DNA of 9,210 nucleotides from Aquisalimonas sp. (GTDB taxonomy: Bacteria > Pseudomonadota > Gammaproteobacteria > Nitrococcales > Aquisalimonadaceae): contig SKYZ01000416.1 of the NCBI GenBank assembly GCA_007127625.1, forward strand, positions 1-9,210, written 5' to 3'. How positions within the stretch are numbered: the stretch's first letter is position 1; each line of letters starts with the position of its first letter. A program made the position numbers and the translations under genes. Of the stretch, positions 1-5,770 are shown one piece after another. The notes beneath the pieces were generated by a model. It made no database searches. It saw nothing but the letters and a program-made list of their open reading frames with translations, and was not told the DNA's origin.

Positions 1-100
1 CGGCGAACCCGGCTGCGGGTGCTGCCCGCATGATCCGCCATCGGGGCCTGTCGTTGTCGTGGTCGCTGCATTTCCCCGTCAATCAGTGATTTGTAACTTA

Positions 101-128
101 TTGTTTTCTTGGTTGATAGCGATAGAAG
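101..128 (+). promoter_or_regulatory. Weak candidate sigma-70-like promoter for the HDOD unit
   Basis: TTGTTT (101-106) and TAGAAG (123-128) are separated by 16 bases in the only AT-rich stretch before the gene at 281. Both hexamers match the consensus poorly (3 of 6 and 4 of 6), so this is a location guess rather than a firm promoter. It would leave an untranslated leader of roughly 145 bases that contains the hairpins noted in this region. Confidence 0.2.
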
Positions 129-152
129 GAGAGCGCCCCAGGGAGGCTCTCC
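128..152. repeat. Small hairpin downstream of the AT-rich patch
   Basis: Perfect 7-bp inverted repeat, GGAGAGC (128-134) and GCTCTCC (146-152), with an 11-base loop. No T-run follows on either side, so it is not a standard intrinsic terminator. It could be a leader structure in the transcript of the small-module/HDOD unit or a chance pairing in GC-rich DNA. Confidence 0.3.
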
Positions 153-280
153 GAACTTGTGGAGTACATCACGCTTGTCCCGCCGGGCGATGAATACACT
201 GCGCACATCAAGAAAACGAACGGGGCCCAACGGCTGTCGGGGACGCCGTTCGGCTTAAGCTTTCACGGCGGGGGATCGTC

Positions 281-601
281 ATGGGGTCGACAGTTGTCTA
301 CAAGCCATTATCCATGATCGTGCCTGGTGAGCGCCTGGCACGGGATCTCGTCGACGAAAACGGCCAGGTGCTGCTCCAGGCCGGCGAGTCGCTGGATTCC
401 CGCCACTGCCGTCGGCTCAGTGTCTGCGGCATCGACACGGTTCCCGTGGAGGGGGTGGACGGCCAGGCGCTGGAAGCATCCCGCCGCGCCTCCGTGGAAC
501 GCTCCCTGGAGCACCTGTTCCGACACTGGCGTTCCTCGCCGGGAATGAACCACCTGCGTGCTCTTCTGGCGCATCATCGCCGGGAGGAATCGCGTCAGTG
601 A
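281..601 (+). CDS. Small signalling-associated module protein, partner of the HDOD protein
   Basis: A 106-residue soluble protein with no signal peptide or membrane segment. Residues 15-38 carry PGERLARDL, an aspartate-rich turn with NGQVLL, then AGESL, followed by an HCRRL helix and a GIDTVPVEG strand (50-58). This G-x-x-LA-x-D, G-x-x-LL-x-x-G layout is the small beta-rich module often found at the N-terminus of HD-GYP proteins or encoded next to HDOD genes; that likeness is from memory of the pattern, not a search. The rest is a charged, Arg/His-rich helical tail. The ATG is preceded by GGGGGA with a 5-base spacer. Its stop overlaps the start of the HDOD gene by 4 bases (GTGA), so the two are probably translated together and may interact. 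Exact function is unknown. Confidence 0.75.
   Translation: MGSTVVYKPLSMIVPGERLARDLVDENGQVLLQAGESLDSRHCRRLSVCGIDTVPVEGVDGQALEASRRASVERSLEHLFRHWRSSPGMNHLRALLAHHRREESRQ
583..588 (+). promoter_or_regulatory. Ribosome binding site fixing the HDOD GTG start
   Basis: GGAGGA sits 9 bases before the GTG at 598, inside the end of the preceding gene. It supports the GTG as the true start and shows that the HDOD gene has its own initiation signal in addition to the 4-base overlap. Confidence 0.6.
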
Positions 602-1473
602 CCGTCCACCACCGCCTGGATAGCGAGCAGGCGCTGCGACATCTCCCCGGTCTGCCGATGACTCCCGCCGCCGCCCTGGCGGAGTTGCGGGGCGCGGACG
701 CCTCCAGGGCCCGTGTCGCCGAAATCCTGCAACAGGACGCCGGCGTTGCCGCACGCCTTCAGCGGGTGCTCGAGTCGTCGTTCTTTGCAACGGGTGAATC
801 GGTGGATGGCCTGTCGGCAGCGTGCAGGCAGTTGCCGGTGAAAAGCCTGGAGCGGGCCGTGATCGCTTCCGCCGTGCTGGGCCAGTTCCCGGGCGGGCGA
901 GGGGGCGGCCTCGATCGTGACGGCTTCTGGGAACACTCCGTCGGTGTCGGGGTGATCGCCCGAACTCTGGCCGAATCCCTCGGCGAGAACGCGGAGCTGG
1001 CGTTCACCGGCGGGCTACTGCACGACCTCGGGCGTATTGTCCTGGATGTCTACTTTCCGAGGGAATTCCTGGGTGTGCTGCGTTACCAGGGGCGTCACGA
1101 CACCTGGATCCGGGATGCGGAACTGGCGGTGCTCGGTTTCGACCACTGCCGCATCGGTGGCAGAGTTGCGCGCCACTGGGGGCTGCCCGAGGATCTGGCC
1201 GAGGTGATCCGCTGCCACCACCAGCCCGACGGTGCCGGTGTACGCCACGCCGCCACCCTGATCGTGCATCTCGCCGACGTGCTGGCGCGGGGGCTGGAAT
1301 TCGGCGACCCGGGCGACGACACGATTCCGCTGCTGTCTCAGGTGGCGATGAAGCGCCTTGGCCTGAACTGGGAGGCGCTGCGGGTTGGGCTGCAGCAGGT
1401 CGAGGGACAGTTGCCGGAGGCCCGGCGGCTGGTGCATGCCACCATTGGCGCGGATGCAAGTGCCTCGGCCTGA
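598..1473 (+). CDS. HDOD domain protein (HD-related signal-output domain)
   Basis: A 291-residue cytoplasmic protein. Residues about 13-210 match the HDOD family: an LPGLP entry (16-20), an ILQQDAGVAARLQRVLES helix (43-60), W-x-HS (H113), GLLHDLGRIVLD (139-150, H142 and D143), FDHCRIGG (H183), W-GLP (194-197), CHHQP (206-210) and HLADVLA (224-230, D227). HDOD proteins are HD-superfamily relatives, mostly of unknown biochemical role, found in bacterial signalling and regulation; many lack catalytic residues. Here the H...HD...H...HH...D pattern is all present, so metal binding is possible, but no hydrolase activity should be assumed. There is no GYP motif, receiver, GGDEF or EAL domain, so it is a stand-alone HDOD. 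The start is GTG with a good ribosome site. The C-terminal 60 residues form a helical region ending in an Ala/Ser tail. It converges on nadC with a 29-base gap. Confidence 0.9.
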   Translation: MTVHHRLDSEQALRHLPGLPMTPAAALAELRGADASRARVAEILQQDAGVAARLQRVLESSFFATGESVDGLSAACRQLPVKSLERAVIASAVLGQFPGGRGGGLDRDGFWEHSVGVGVIARTLAESLGENAELAFTGGLLHDLGRIVLDVYFPREFLGVLRYQGRHDTWIRDAELAVLGFDHCRIGGRVARHWGLPEDLAEVIRCHHQPDGAGVRHAATLIVHLADVLARGLEFGDPGDDTIPLLSQVAMKRLGLNWEALRVGLQQVEGQLPEARRLVHATIGADASASA

Positions 1474-1502
1474 GTGCGCGCCTTGCTCGAGTCCGCGTCG
1501 CT

Positions 1503-2339
1503 TTAGATCTTCCGGAACCGCATGGACAGGTCGACTGCGCGCACATGCTTGGTCATGGCGCCGACGGAGATGAAATCCATACCCGTGGCGGCGATGGCGG
1601 CAAGGCCCTGTTCCTCGATATTCCCCGACGCCTCCAGTCTGGCGCGGCTGCCGGTACGTTCGCGGGCCGCCGCCAGGTCCTCCAGGGAGAAATTGTCCAG
1701 CAGGATGATGTCCGCCCCCGCGGCAAGGGCCTCGTCCAGTTCGTCCAGGTTCTCGACTTCCACCTCCACGCTGATGCCCGGATGGAGGCGCTGACTGGTG
1801 GTCACGGCAGCGGTGATGGAACCGGCCGCCATGATGTGATTCTCCTTGATGAGGATGGCGTCGTAGAGTCCGTGCCGGTGATTGGTGCCGCCACCGCAGG
1901 CCACCGCGTACTTCTGTGCTGCGCGCAGGCCGGGAACGGTCTTGCGGGTGTCGAGAATCCGGGTGCCAGTGCCTGCCAGGGCGTCGGCGTAGCTGCGGGC
2001 GCTGGTAGCGGTTGCCGACAGCAGCTGCAGGAAATTCAGAGCCGTGCGTTCACCGGTGACCAGGCTGCGGGCCGGCCCCTCGAGTTCGCACAGAAGGGTA
2101 TCCTCCGCGACCCCATCGCCGTCGTTCACATGCCAATGAACCCGCACCGCGGGATCGAGCTGGCGGAAGGTCTCGTCGAACCAGGGGCGCCCACAGATCA
2201 CTGCCGGTTCGCGGCTGATGACCGTGGCTGCCCCCGCACGGTCGCCGGGAATCAGAGCTGCCGTGAGATCGCCGGGGCCGACGTCCTCGGACAGGGCCCG
2301 CTGGACATCATCTCTGACTGTGGGGGGGGTGGTGCTCAT
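1503..2339 (-). CDS. nadC: Nicotinate-nucleotide pyrophosphorylase (carboxylating), quinolinate phosphoribosyltransferase
   Basis: Converts quinolinate and PRPP to nicotinate mononucleotide, CO2 and pyrophosphate in de novo NAD synthesis; a cytosolic enzyme, usually dimeric. The 278-residue length is normal for the family. Diagnostic segments are all present: [10 protein letters not shown] (17-26), [10 protein letters not shown] (96-105), [10 protein letters not shown] (130-139) followed by KYAV and GGGTNHR (149-155), LIKENH (163-168), [11 protein letters not shown] (191-201), DIILLDNF (210-217), LEASGNI (235-241) and [18 protein letters not shown] (257-274). The substrate-contact residues expected in this family (R98, R132, K133, H154, R155, K165, E194, D215) are intact, so it should be active. 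Its ATG overlaps the mrpG stop (ATGA), and the bases just upstream show no clear Shine-Dalgarno sequence, so translation probably depends on coupling to mrpG. Placement as the last gene of an mrp operon is unexpected, since nadC usually travels with nadA/nadB or stands alone. Confidence 0.97.
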   Translation of the reverse strand: MSTTPPTVRDDVQRALSEDVGPGDLTAALIPGDRAGAATVISREPAVICGRPWFDETFRQLDPAVRVHWHVNDGDGVAEDTLLCELEGPARSLVTGERTALNFLQLLSATATSARSYADALAGTGTRILDTRKTVPGLRAAQKYAVACGGGTNHRHGLYDAILIKENHIMAAGSITAAVTTSQRLHPGISVEVEVENLDELDEALAAGADIILLDNFSLEDLAAARERTGSRARLEASGNIEEQGLAAIAATGMDFISVGAMTKHVRAVDLSMRFRKI

Positions 2340-2731
2340 TGCCGCTGGCTGTCATTGTCGTCGCCCGGCTCCTGCGGCGAACCACTGTGCAGGTAGTGTC
2401 CCGTGCGGTCGAGATTGTCCCGCAGCTCGTCCTTCAGGGTCTTCTCCCACAGCGGTGCGCCGGTGAAATAGCCGGCGCGACCGATCATGTGCGCGGCCAC
2501 CGGTGCCGTGAGCACCACGAAGGCAAGGATGGCGACAGCACGCACCGAGACTTCCGGTGACGTGAAGTAGATCCCTGACGCAACGGCGATCAGCCCGGCG
2601 CCCAGCGCCCCGGCCTTGGTGGTGGCATGCATGCGCAGCAGCAGATCCGGCATGCGCACCGCGCCAATGGCGCCGATGAGGATCAGCAGGGCGCCAGCGA
2701 GCAGCATGATGGCGGTCAGTACCTCACTCAT
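2336..2731 (-). CDS. mrpG: Na+/H+ antiporter subunit MrpG
   Basis: Small membrane subunit of the Mrp cation/proton antiporter. With the start at 2731 it has 131 residues. Three transmembrane helices lie at about 4-24, 40-57 and 63-82. The family signature is [10 protein letters not shown] (20-29) then [12 protein letters not shown] (33-44), and [14 protein letters not shown] (75-88) marks the third helix end. The tail after residue 95 is hydrophilic and charged (Glu, Asp, Arg, Gln). An in-frame ATG 33 bases upstream (2764) would add 11 polar residues unlike MrpG homologues; GGAGGC at 2739-2744, 7 bases before 2731, favours the shorter form. The start overlaps the end of mrpF by 8 bases, and the stop overlaps nadC by 4. 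Confidence 0.95.
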   Translation of the reverse strand: MSEVLTAIMLLAGALLILIGAIGAVRMPDLLLRMHATTKAGALGAGLIAVASGIYFTSPEVSVRAVAILAFVVLTAPVAAHMIGRAGYFTGAPLWEKTLKDELRDNLDRTGHYLHSGSPQEPGDDNDSQRQ

Positions 2732-2993
2732 CGGTCTTGCCTCCGCGCTCCAGGAAGCGGGCAAAGCCCACGGTGGCCATGAAGGCCGTCAGTGCGAGGA
2801 CCAGTGCCACGTCCATGAAGGCGGGACGACCCACCTGAATGGCGTAGACCACCATGATCGCCACGGCGATCAGGGCGATCAGCTCCAAGGCCACCACGCG
2901 GTCGGCGAGGCTTGGACCCAGCACCAGGCGCACGCCGGTCAACGCCAGCGCGAGCACCAGGATCAGCAACGTTGCAACGGCGACCCATTCCAT
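2724..2993 (-). CDS. mrpF: Na+/H+ antiporter subunit MrpF
   Basis: An 89-residue membrane subunit of the Mrp complex, normal length for the family. Three helices are predicted by eye at about 3-23, 35-52 and 60-80. The conserved loop GPSLADRVVALELIA (26-40) with its acidic D31 is the MrpF hallmark, and DVALVLALTAFMATVGFARF (61-80) is the usual last helix. The C-terminus ends in a charged Glu/Lys/Asp stretch. The gene follows mrpE after a 12-base gap that contains AAGGGGA as a ribosome site, the widest gap inside this operon. It overlaps mrpG by 8 bases. In the complex, MrpE, F and G help form the cation-side module next to MrpA; that role is from published antiporter structures, not from this sequence. 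Confidence 0.95.
   Translation of the reverse strand: MEWVAVATLLILVLALALTGVRLVLGPSLADRVVALELIALIAVAIMVVYAIQVGRPAFMDVALVLALTAFMATVGFARFLERGGKTDE
2739..2744 (-). promoter_or_regulatory. Ribosome binding site deciding the mrpG start
   Basis: Read on the minus strand this is GGAGGC, 7 bases upstream of the ATG at 2731. It favours that ATG over the in-frame ATG at 2764, whose extra residues do not resemble the MrpG N-terminus. Confidence 0.6.
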
Positions 2994-3005
2994 CAGGAAG
3001 TCCCC

Positions 3006-3479
3006 TTAGCTGAGCAGTTCGACAACACGGCGTTCCAGGTCCTTGAGATCGGCCCGCAGGGCGTCCTCGTCGTCGATGTGCATGGCATGGATGTAGAGCA
3101 CGCGATGGTCGTTGGAGACATCTATGCTGAGCGTTCCCGGTGTCATGGAAATGAGATTCGCCAGAATCGTGATGGCGGCTTCGCTGCGCGTATCCAGGGG
3201 CACACCAATGACTCCGGGCCGCATGTAGTGGGTTGGCGTGAGGACTTCGTAGGCCACGCGCAAGTTCGACAGGATCAGCTCCCAGATGTAGAAGAGCGTG
3301 AAGCCGATGACCTGCGGAATCTTGCGGGTGTAGCCCACCATGGTGCCGGTGGTGCGGCCCACCAGGGCCAGCACCAGGTAGCCGAAGATGAAGCCGGCCA
3401 AGAAACCGCTGCCGGTGAAATTCCCGGTCAGTGCCACCCAGACGAAAGCCAGCAGGATGTTCCAGATGAACAGGCTCAT
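3006..3479 (-). CDS. mrpE: Na+/H+ antiporter subunit MrpE
   Basis: A 157-residue subunit. The N-terminal third is membrane-embedded (helices about 4-18, 23-41 and 56-74), then a cytoplasmic domain follows. Family signatures are an FIWNILLAFVWVALTG start (4-19), a RPGVIGVPLDTRSEA loop (87-101), ITILANLISMTPGTLSIDV (103-121) and an H-x-LYIHAM strand (125-133). The acidic/basic C-terminal helix (136-155) is typical. The ATG overlaps the mrpD stop (ATGA), with a G-rich GGGGGGTGA segment just upstream as a likely ribosome site. MrpE is needed for full antiport in characterised systems, though some show partial activity without it. Confidence 0.96.
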   Translation of the reverse strand: MSLFIWNILLAFVWVALTGNFTGSGFLAGFIFGYLVLALVGRTTGTMVGYTRKIPQVIGFTLFYIWELILSNLRVAYEVLTPTHYMRPGVIGVPLDTRSEAAITILANLISMTPGTLSIDVSNDHRVLYIHAMHIDDEDALRADLKDLERRVVELLS

Positions 3480-4996
3480 TGGTCACCCCCCAGCACGGCA
3501 TCCACATAGATCTGCGGGTCCAGCATCTGTTCGGCTGCCGTCATCAGCACCTCGTACACCGGCTGCATGCCCACGCCCAGCAGAACGGCCAGCAGCGACA
3601 GGGCGCCAATGGGTAGCAGCATGATGGTCAGCCCCTTCTCGGACACGCTCTGCTCGAAACGGCGCGCGCGTTCGGCGTATTCCTCGGGCTGGGGCTTCCA
3701 GAAGGCCTCGGCCCAGATCTTGACCATGGAGTAGAGCGTCAGCATGCCCACCCCCAGGGCCACGGCGACGATACCCCAGCTGGCTTCCTCGACGCCGGCG
3801 CGCACCAGCATGTACTTGCCGATGAACCCGGACAGCGGCGGAATCCCGGCCAGCGACAGGGCCGAGGCCAGGAACAGAATGCCCAGAAAGGGACGTTCCC
3901 GCCACAGGCCACCGACCTGCTTGAGCTCGTGACTGCCGCGCAGGAGGTAGATGACACCGCCGATCAGGAACAGATTACTCTTGGCGACGATGTTGTGGAT
4001 GATGAAGTAGATGCCGCCCGCCAGGGCCAGGGGCGTGAACAGGGCCAGGGCCATGAACATGTAGCCGATCTGGCTGACGATGTGGAACGACAGGATGCGG
4101 CGGATCTCGTAGTAGCGTGCGGCACCGAGCACGCCCGTGACCATGGTGAAGCCGCCGATCCAGAGCAGGATCTCGTGGGTGTAGCCGACGTCGTGGTTGA
4201 ACAGCAGCGAGAAGAAGCGGAACAGCGCGTACACGCCCACCTTGGTGAGCAGGCCGGCGAACAGCGCCGAGATTGCGACCGGCGGTGTGTGGTAGGACGC
4301 CGGCAGCCAGAAGAACAGCGGGAACGCCGCCGCCTTGATGCTGAACGCCACCAGGTAGAGCATGCTCACCACGGTCACCAGGCCCTGGTTTTCCACTTCG
4401 GCAAGCTTGCCCACCAGATCCGCCATGTTCAGCGTGCCGGTCATGCCGTAGGTCAGACCCACCGCCGAGAGCAGCATGATGGATGACAGCAGGTTCAGGG
4501 TGACGTACTTGATCGCCCCCTCCATCTGCGCCCGCTCACCGCCCAGGATCAGCAGCGCGAAGGACGCGACCAGCAGCACTTCCACCCACACGTACAGGTT
4601 GAAGATGTCGCCGGTGAGGAACGCACCGCACACACCGGAGAGAAGCAGGTGCAGCAGCGGGTAGTAGCCGAACTTCTCGTGGTCCTCGCTCATGGTGGGC
4701 AGCGAGTAGAGCGCCACGGCAAACCCCATGAGCGCGGCCATCAGGGTCATTACCGCACCGAGAATGTCCGACACCAGGACGATGCCGTAGGGTGCCGGCC
4801 AGTCGCCCAGGGCGATGGTGAGCACACCGGTCGGCGATGTGTAGGTGTTGTACAGCAGAACAATGCTGGCGATCAGCAGCGCGCCGGTGCCAATGACACC
4901 CAGCCAGCGCTGCGCCGCATTGGACTTGTACAGGACAATGGACAGCGACCCGAAAAGGAACGGGATAACGACCGGAAGTGCAACTTCTGGGCTCAC
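3476..4996 (-). CDS. mrpD: Na+/H+ antiporter subunit MrpD (NuoM/NuoN-like proton channel)
   Basis: A 506-residue polytopic membrane protein (about 14 helices) homologous to the antiporter-like subunits of respiratory complex I. Key charged residues of the proton path are visible: E139 in NLYVWVEV (133-140), K221 in [20 protein letters not shown] (218-237), K252 in [13 protein letters not shown] (249-261), H335 and K339 in [14 protein letters not shown] (331-344) and K394 in [14 protein letters not shown] (388-401). These match the Glu-Lys-Lys pattern known from other MrpD and NuoL/M/N proteins. The start is GTG, overlapping the mrpC stop as GTGA, with GGAG 9 bases upstream; there is no better ATG before the first helix. 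A hydrophilic loop near 415-445 precedes the last helices. Length and content are normal, with no break. Confidence 0.97.
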   Translation of the reverse strand: MSPEVALPVVIPFLFGSLSIVLYKSNAAQRWLGVIGTGALLIASIVLLYNTYTSPTGVLTIALGDWPAPYGIVLVSDILGAVMTLMAALMGFAVALYSLPTMSEDHEKFGYYPLLHLLLSGVCGAFLTGDIFNLYVWVEVLLVASFALLILGGERAQMEGAIKYVTLNLLSSIMLLSAVGLTYGMTGTLNMADLVGKLAEVENQGLVTVVSMLYLVAFSIKAAAFPLFFWLPASYHTPPVAISALFAGLLTKVGVYALFRFFSLLFNHDVGYTHEILLWIGGFTMVTGVLGAARYYEIRRILSFHIVSQIGYMFMALALFTPLALAGGIYFIIHNIVAKSNLFLIGGVIYLLRGSHELKQVGGLWRERPFLGILFLASALSLAGIPPLSGFIGKYMLVRAGVEEASWGIVAVALGVGMLTLYSMVKIWAEAFWKPQPEEYAERARRFEQSVSEKGLTIMLLPIGALSLLAVLLGVGMQPVYEVLMTAAEQMLDPQIYVDAVLGGDQ

Positions 4997-5340
4997 GTGT
5001 CGGTACTCCGCATTTTGTCCAGATCATCCTCCTTCACGACCTGATAGGCGCGGTGGATCAGTACGACGGCGAATGCCAGAACGCCGAAGCCGATAACGAT
5101 GGCCGTGAGAATCAACGCCTGGGGCAGCGGGTCTGCCCAGCCGCCCGCCGGCAGCGTCTCGCCCGGGGCAATCAGGGGCGGCAGGCCGCGTTCCAGGCCG
5201 GAGACCGTGAAGATCAGCAGGTTGGCGCTATTGCTGAGCAGGATCAGCCCGATGACCAGCTTCACCAGAGAACGGCGCAGCATCATGTAGATGGAGGCTG
5301 CGAACAACGCACCCACCACGAATGCCATGAGGGTTTCCAT
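4993..5340 (-). CDS. mrpC: Na+/H+ antiporter subunit MrpC (NuoK-like)
   Basis: A 115-residue protein with three helices (about 3-21, 27-48 and 74-97), homologous to NuoK of complex I. Signatures are [16 protein letters not shown] (29-44) and [17 protein letters not shown] (70-86), the most recognisable MrpC motif. A longer Gly/Pro loop (52-70) joins helices two and three. The C-terminus is a charged amphipathic segment (KEDDLDKMR). The ATG has GGAGGA 5 bases upstream and follows the mrpB stop after a single base (TGACATG). The gene overlaps mrpD by 4 bases. MrpC lies between the MrpA and MrpD modules in known complexes. Confidence 0.96.
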   Translation of the reverse strand: METLMAFVVGALFAASIYMMLRRSLVKLVIGLILLSNSANLLIFTVSGLERGLPPLIAPGETLPAGGWADPLPQALILTAIVIGFGVLAFAVVLIHRAYQVVKEDDLDKMRSTDT

Positions 5341-5341
5341 G

Positions 5342-5770
5342 TCAGTCCTCCGCTTCCGCCAGGGCGAGCACGATGGCCATCACCGAGCCGATCACCACCA
5401 TGTAGACGCCGATGTCGAACACCAGCGGCGTGGACAGCTTGATTTCGCCCAGCACCGGCACTTCCACGGGCCACCAGATCGCGGCGAAGAACGCCCGCCC
5501 CTGAAAGATGGCGGGAATGCCGCTGAGGGTGGCGATGAACAGTCCGGCTCCGAGCATCATGCGGGGCTCCATCCACATGATGTCGCGGGCGCCGCGAGTG
5601 TCGAAGGCGAAGGCGTAGAGTGAGAACGCCACCGCCGCCACCAGGCCGGCGATGAAGCCGCCACCGGGTTCATCGTGGCCGCGCAGCAGCACGAACAGGG
5701 AAAACAGCAGCAGCAGCGGCATCATGAACCGCGTGGCCGTGCGCAGAATCAGGGAATCCATGCCGGTCAT
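5342..5770 (-). CDS. mrpB: Na+/H+ antiporter subunit MrpB
   Basis: A 142-residue membrane subunit with four helices (about 14-29, 37-55, 71-89 and 115-137). Family signatures are [14 protein letters not shown] (30-43) and [16 protein letters not shown] (113-128). Two ATGs are possible, residues 1 and 4. The first, at 5770, overlaps the mrpA stop as ATGA and has GGAGGA 9 bases upstream, so it is preferred, although homologues often begin nearer the second ([10 protein letters not shown]). A separate mrpB places this operon in the seven-gene group 1 type, unlike the fused mrpAB of many proteobacteria. Mutants of mrpB in other bacteria lose Na+/H+ antiport. Confidence 0.96.
   Translation of the reverse strand: MTGMDSLILRTATRFMMPLLLLFSLFVLLRGHDEPGGGFIAGLVAAVAFSLYAFAFDTRGARDIMWMEPRMMLGAGLFIATLSGIPAIFQGRAFFAAIWWPVEVPVLGEIKLSTPLVFDIGVYMVVIGSVMAIVLALAEAED

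Larger units (their letters stand above)
1..280. other. Intergenic leader region without a supported gene
   Basis: No reading frame here has a convincing start, ribosome site and family resemblance. Plus frame 3 runs open from the edge to a stop near 88 and could be the tail of an upstream gene, but the residues are not recognisable. On the minus strand ATG codons at 71, 41 and 31 open frames leaving the window, so a divergent gene is possible but unproven. Positions 80-125 are clearly AT-richer than the surroundings, which fits a promoter zone. Short inverted repeats lie at 14-19/25-30, 128-134/146-152 and 217-223/246-252. No tRNA, rRNA or mobile element signature is visible. Confidence 0.5.

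Noticed and set aside
14..30. 6-bp hairpin TGCGGG/CCCGCA at the left edge as a terminator
   Set aside because: Short stem, no T-run and no identifiable upstream gene.
1..71. Possible divergent minus-strand gene starting at an ATG at 71, 41 or 31
   Set aside because: GGGGAA precedes the ATG at 71, but only about 24 unrecognisable Arg-rich residues are visible, so it cannot be supported.
336..351. TGGCAC resembling a sigma-54 promoter half-site
   Set aside because: It lies inside a coding sequence and has no matching TTGC element at the required spacing.
308..790. 160-codon minus-strand open frame across the small gene and HDOD start
   Set aside because: Arg/Pro/Gly-rich frame typical of antisense GC-rich DNA; conflicts with the supported plus-strand pair.
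1545..2396. 283-codon plus-strand open frame opposite nadC
   Set aside because: Shadow of nadC in GC-rich DNA; no family resemblance, and nadC shows every expected motif on the other strand.
2616..3509. 297-codon plus-strand open frame opposite mrpG, mrpF and mrpE
   Set aside because: Extremely His/Gln-rich, as expected for antisense of hydrophobic membrane genes; it spans several real genes.
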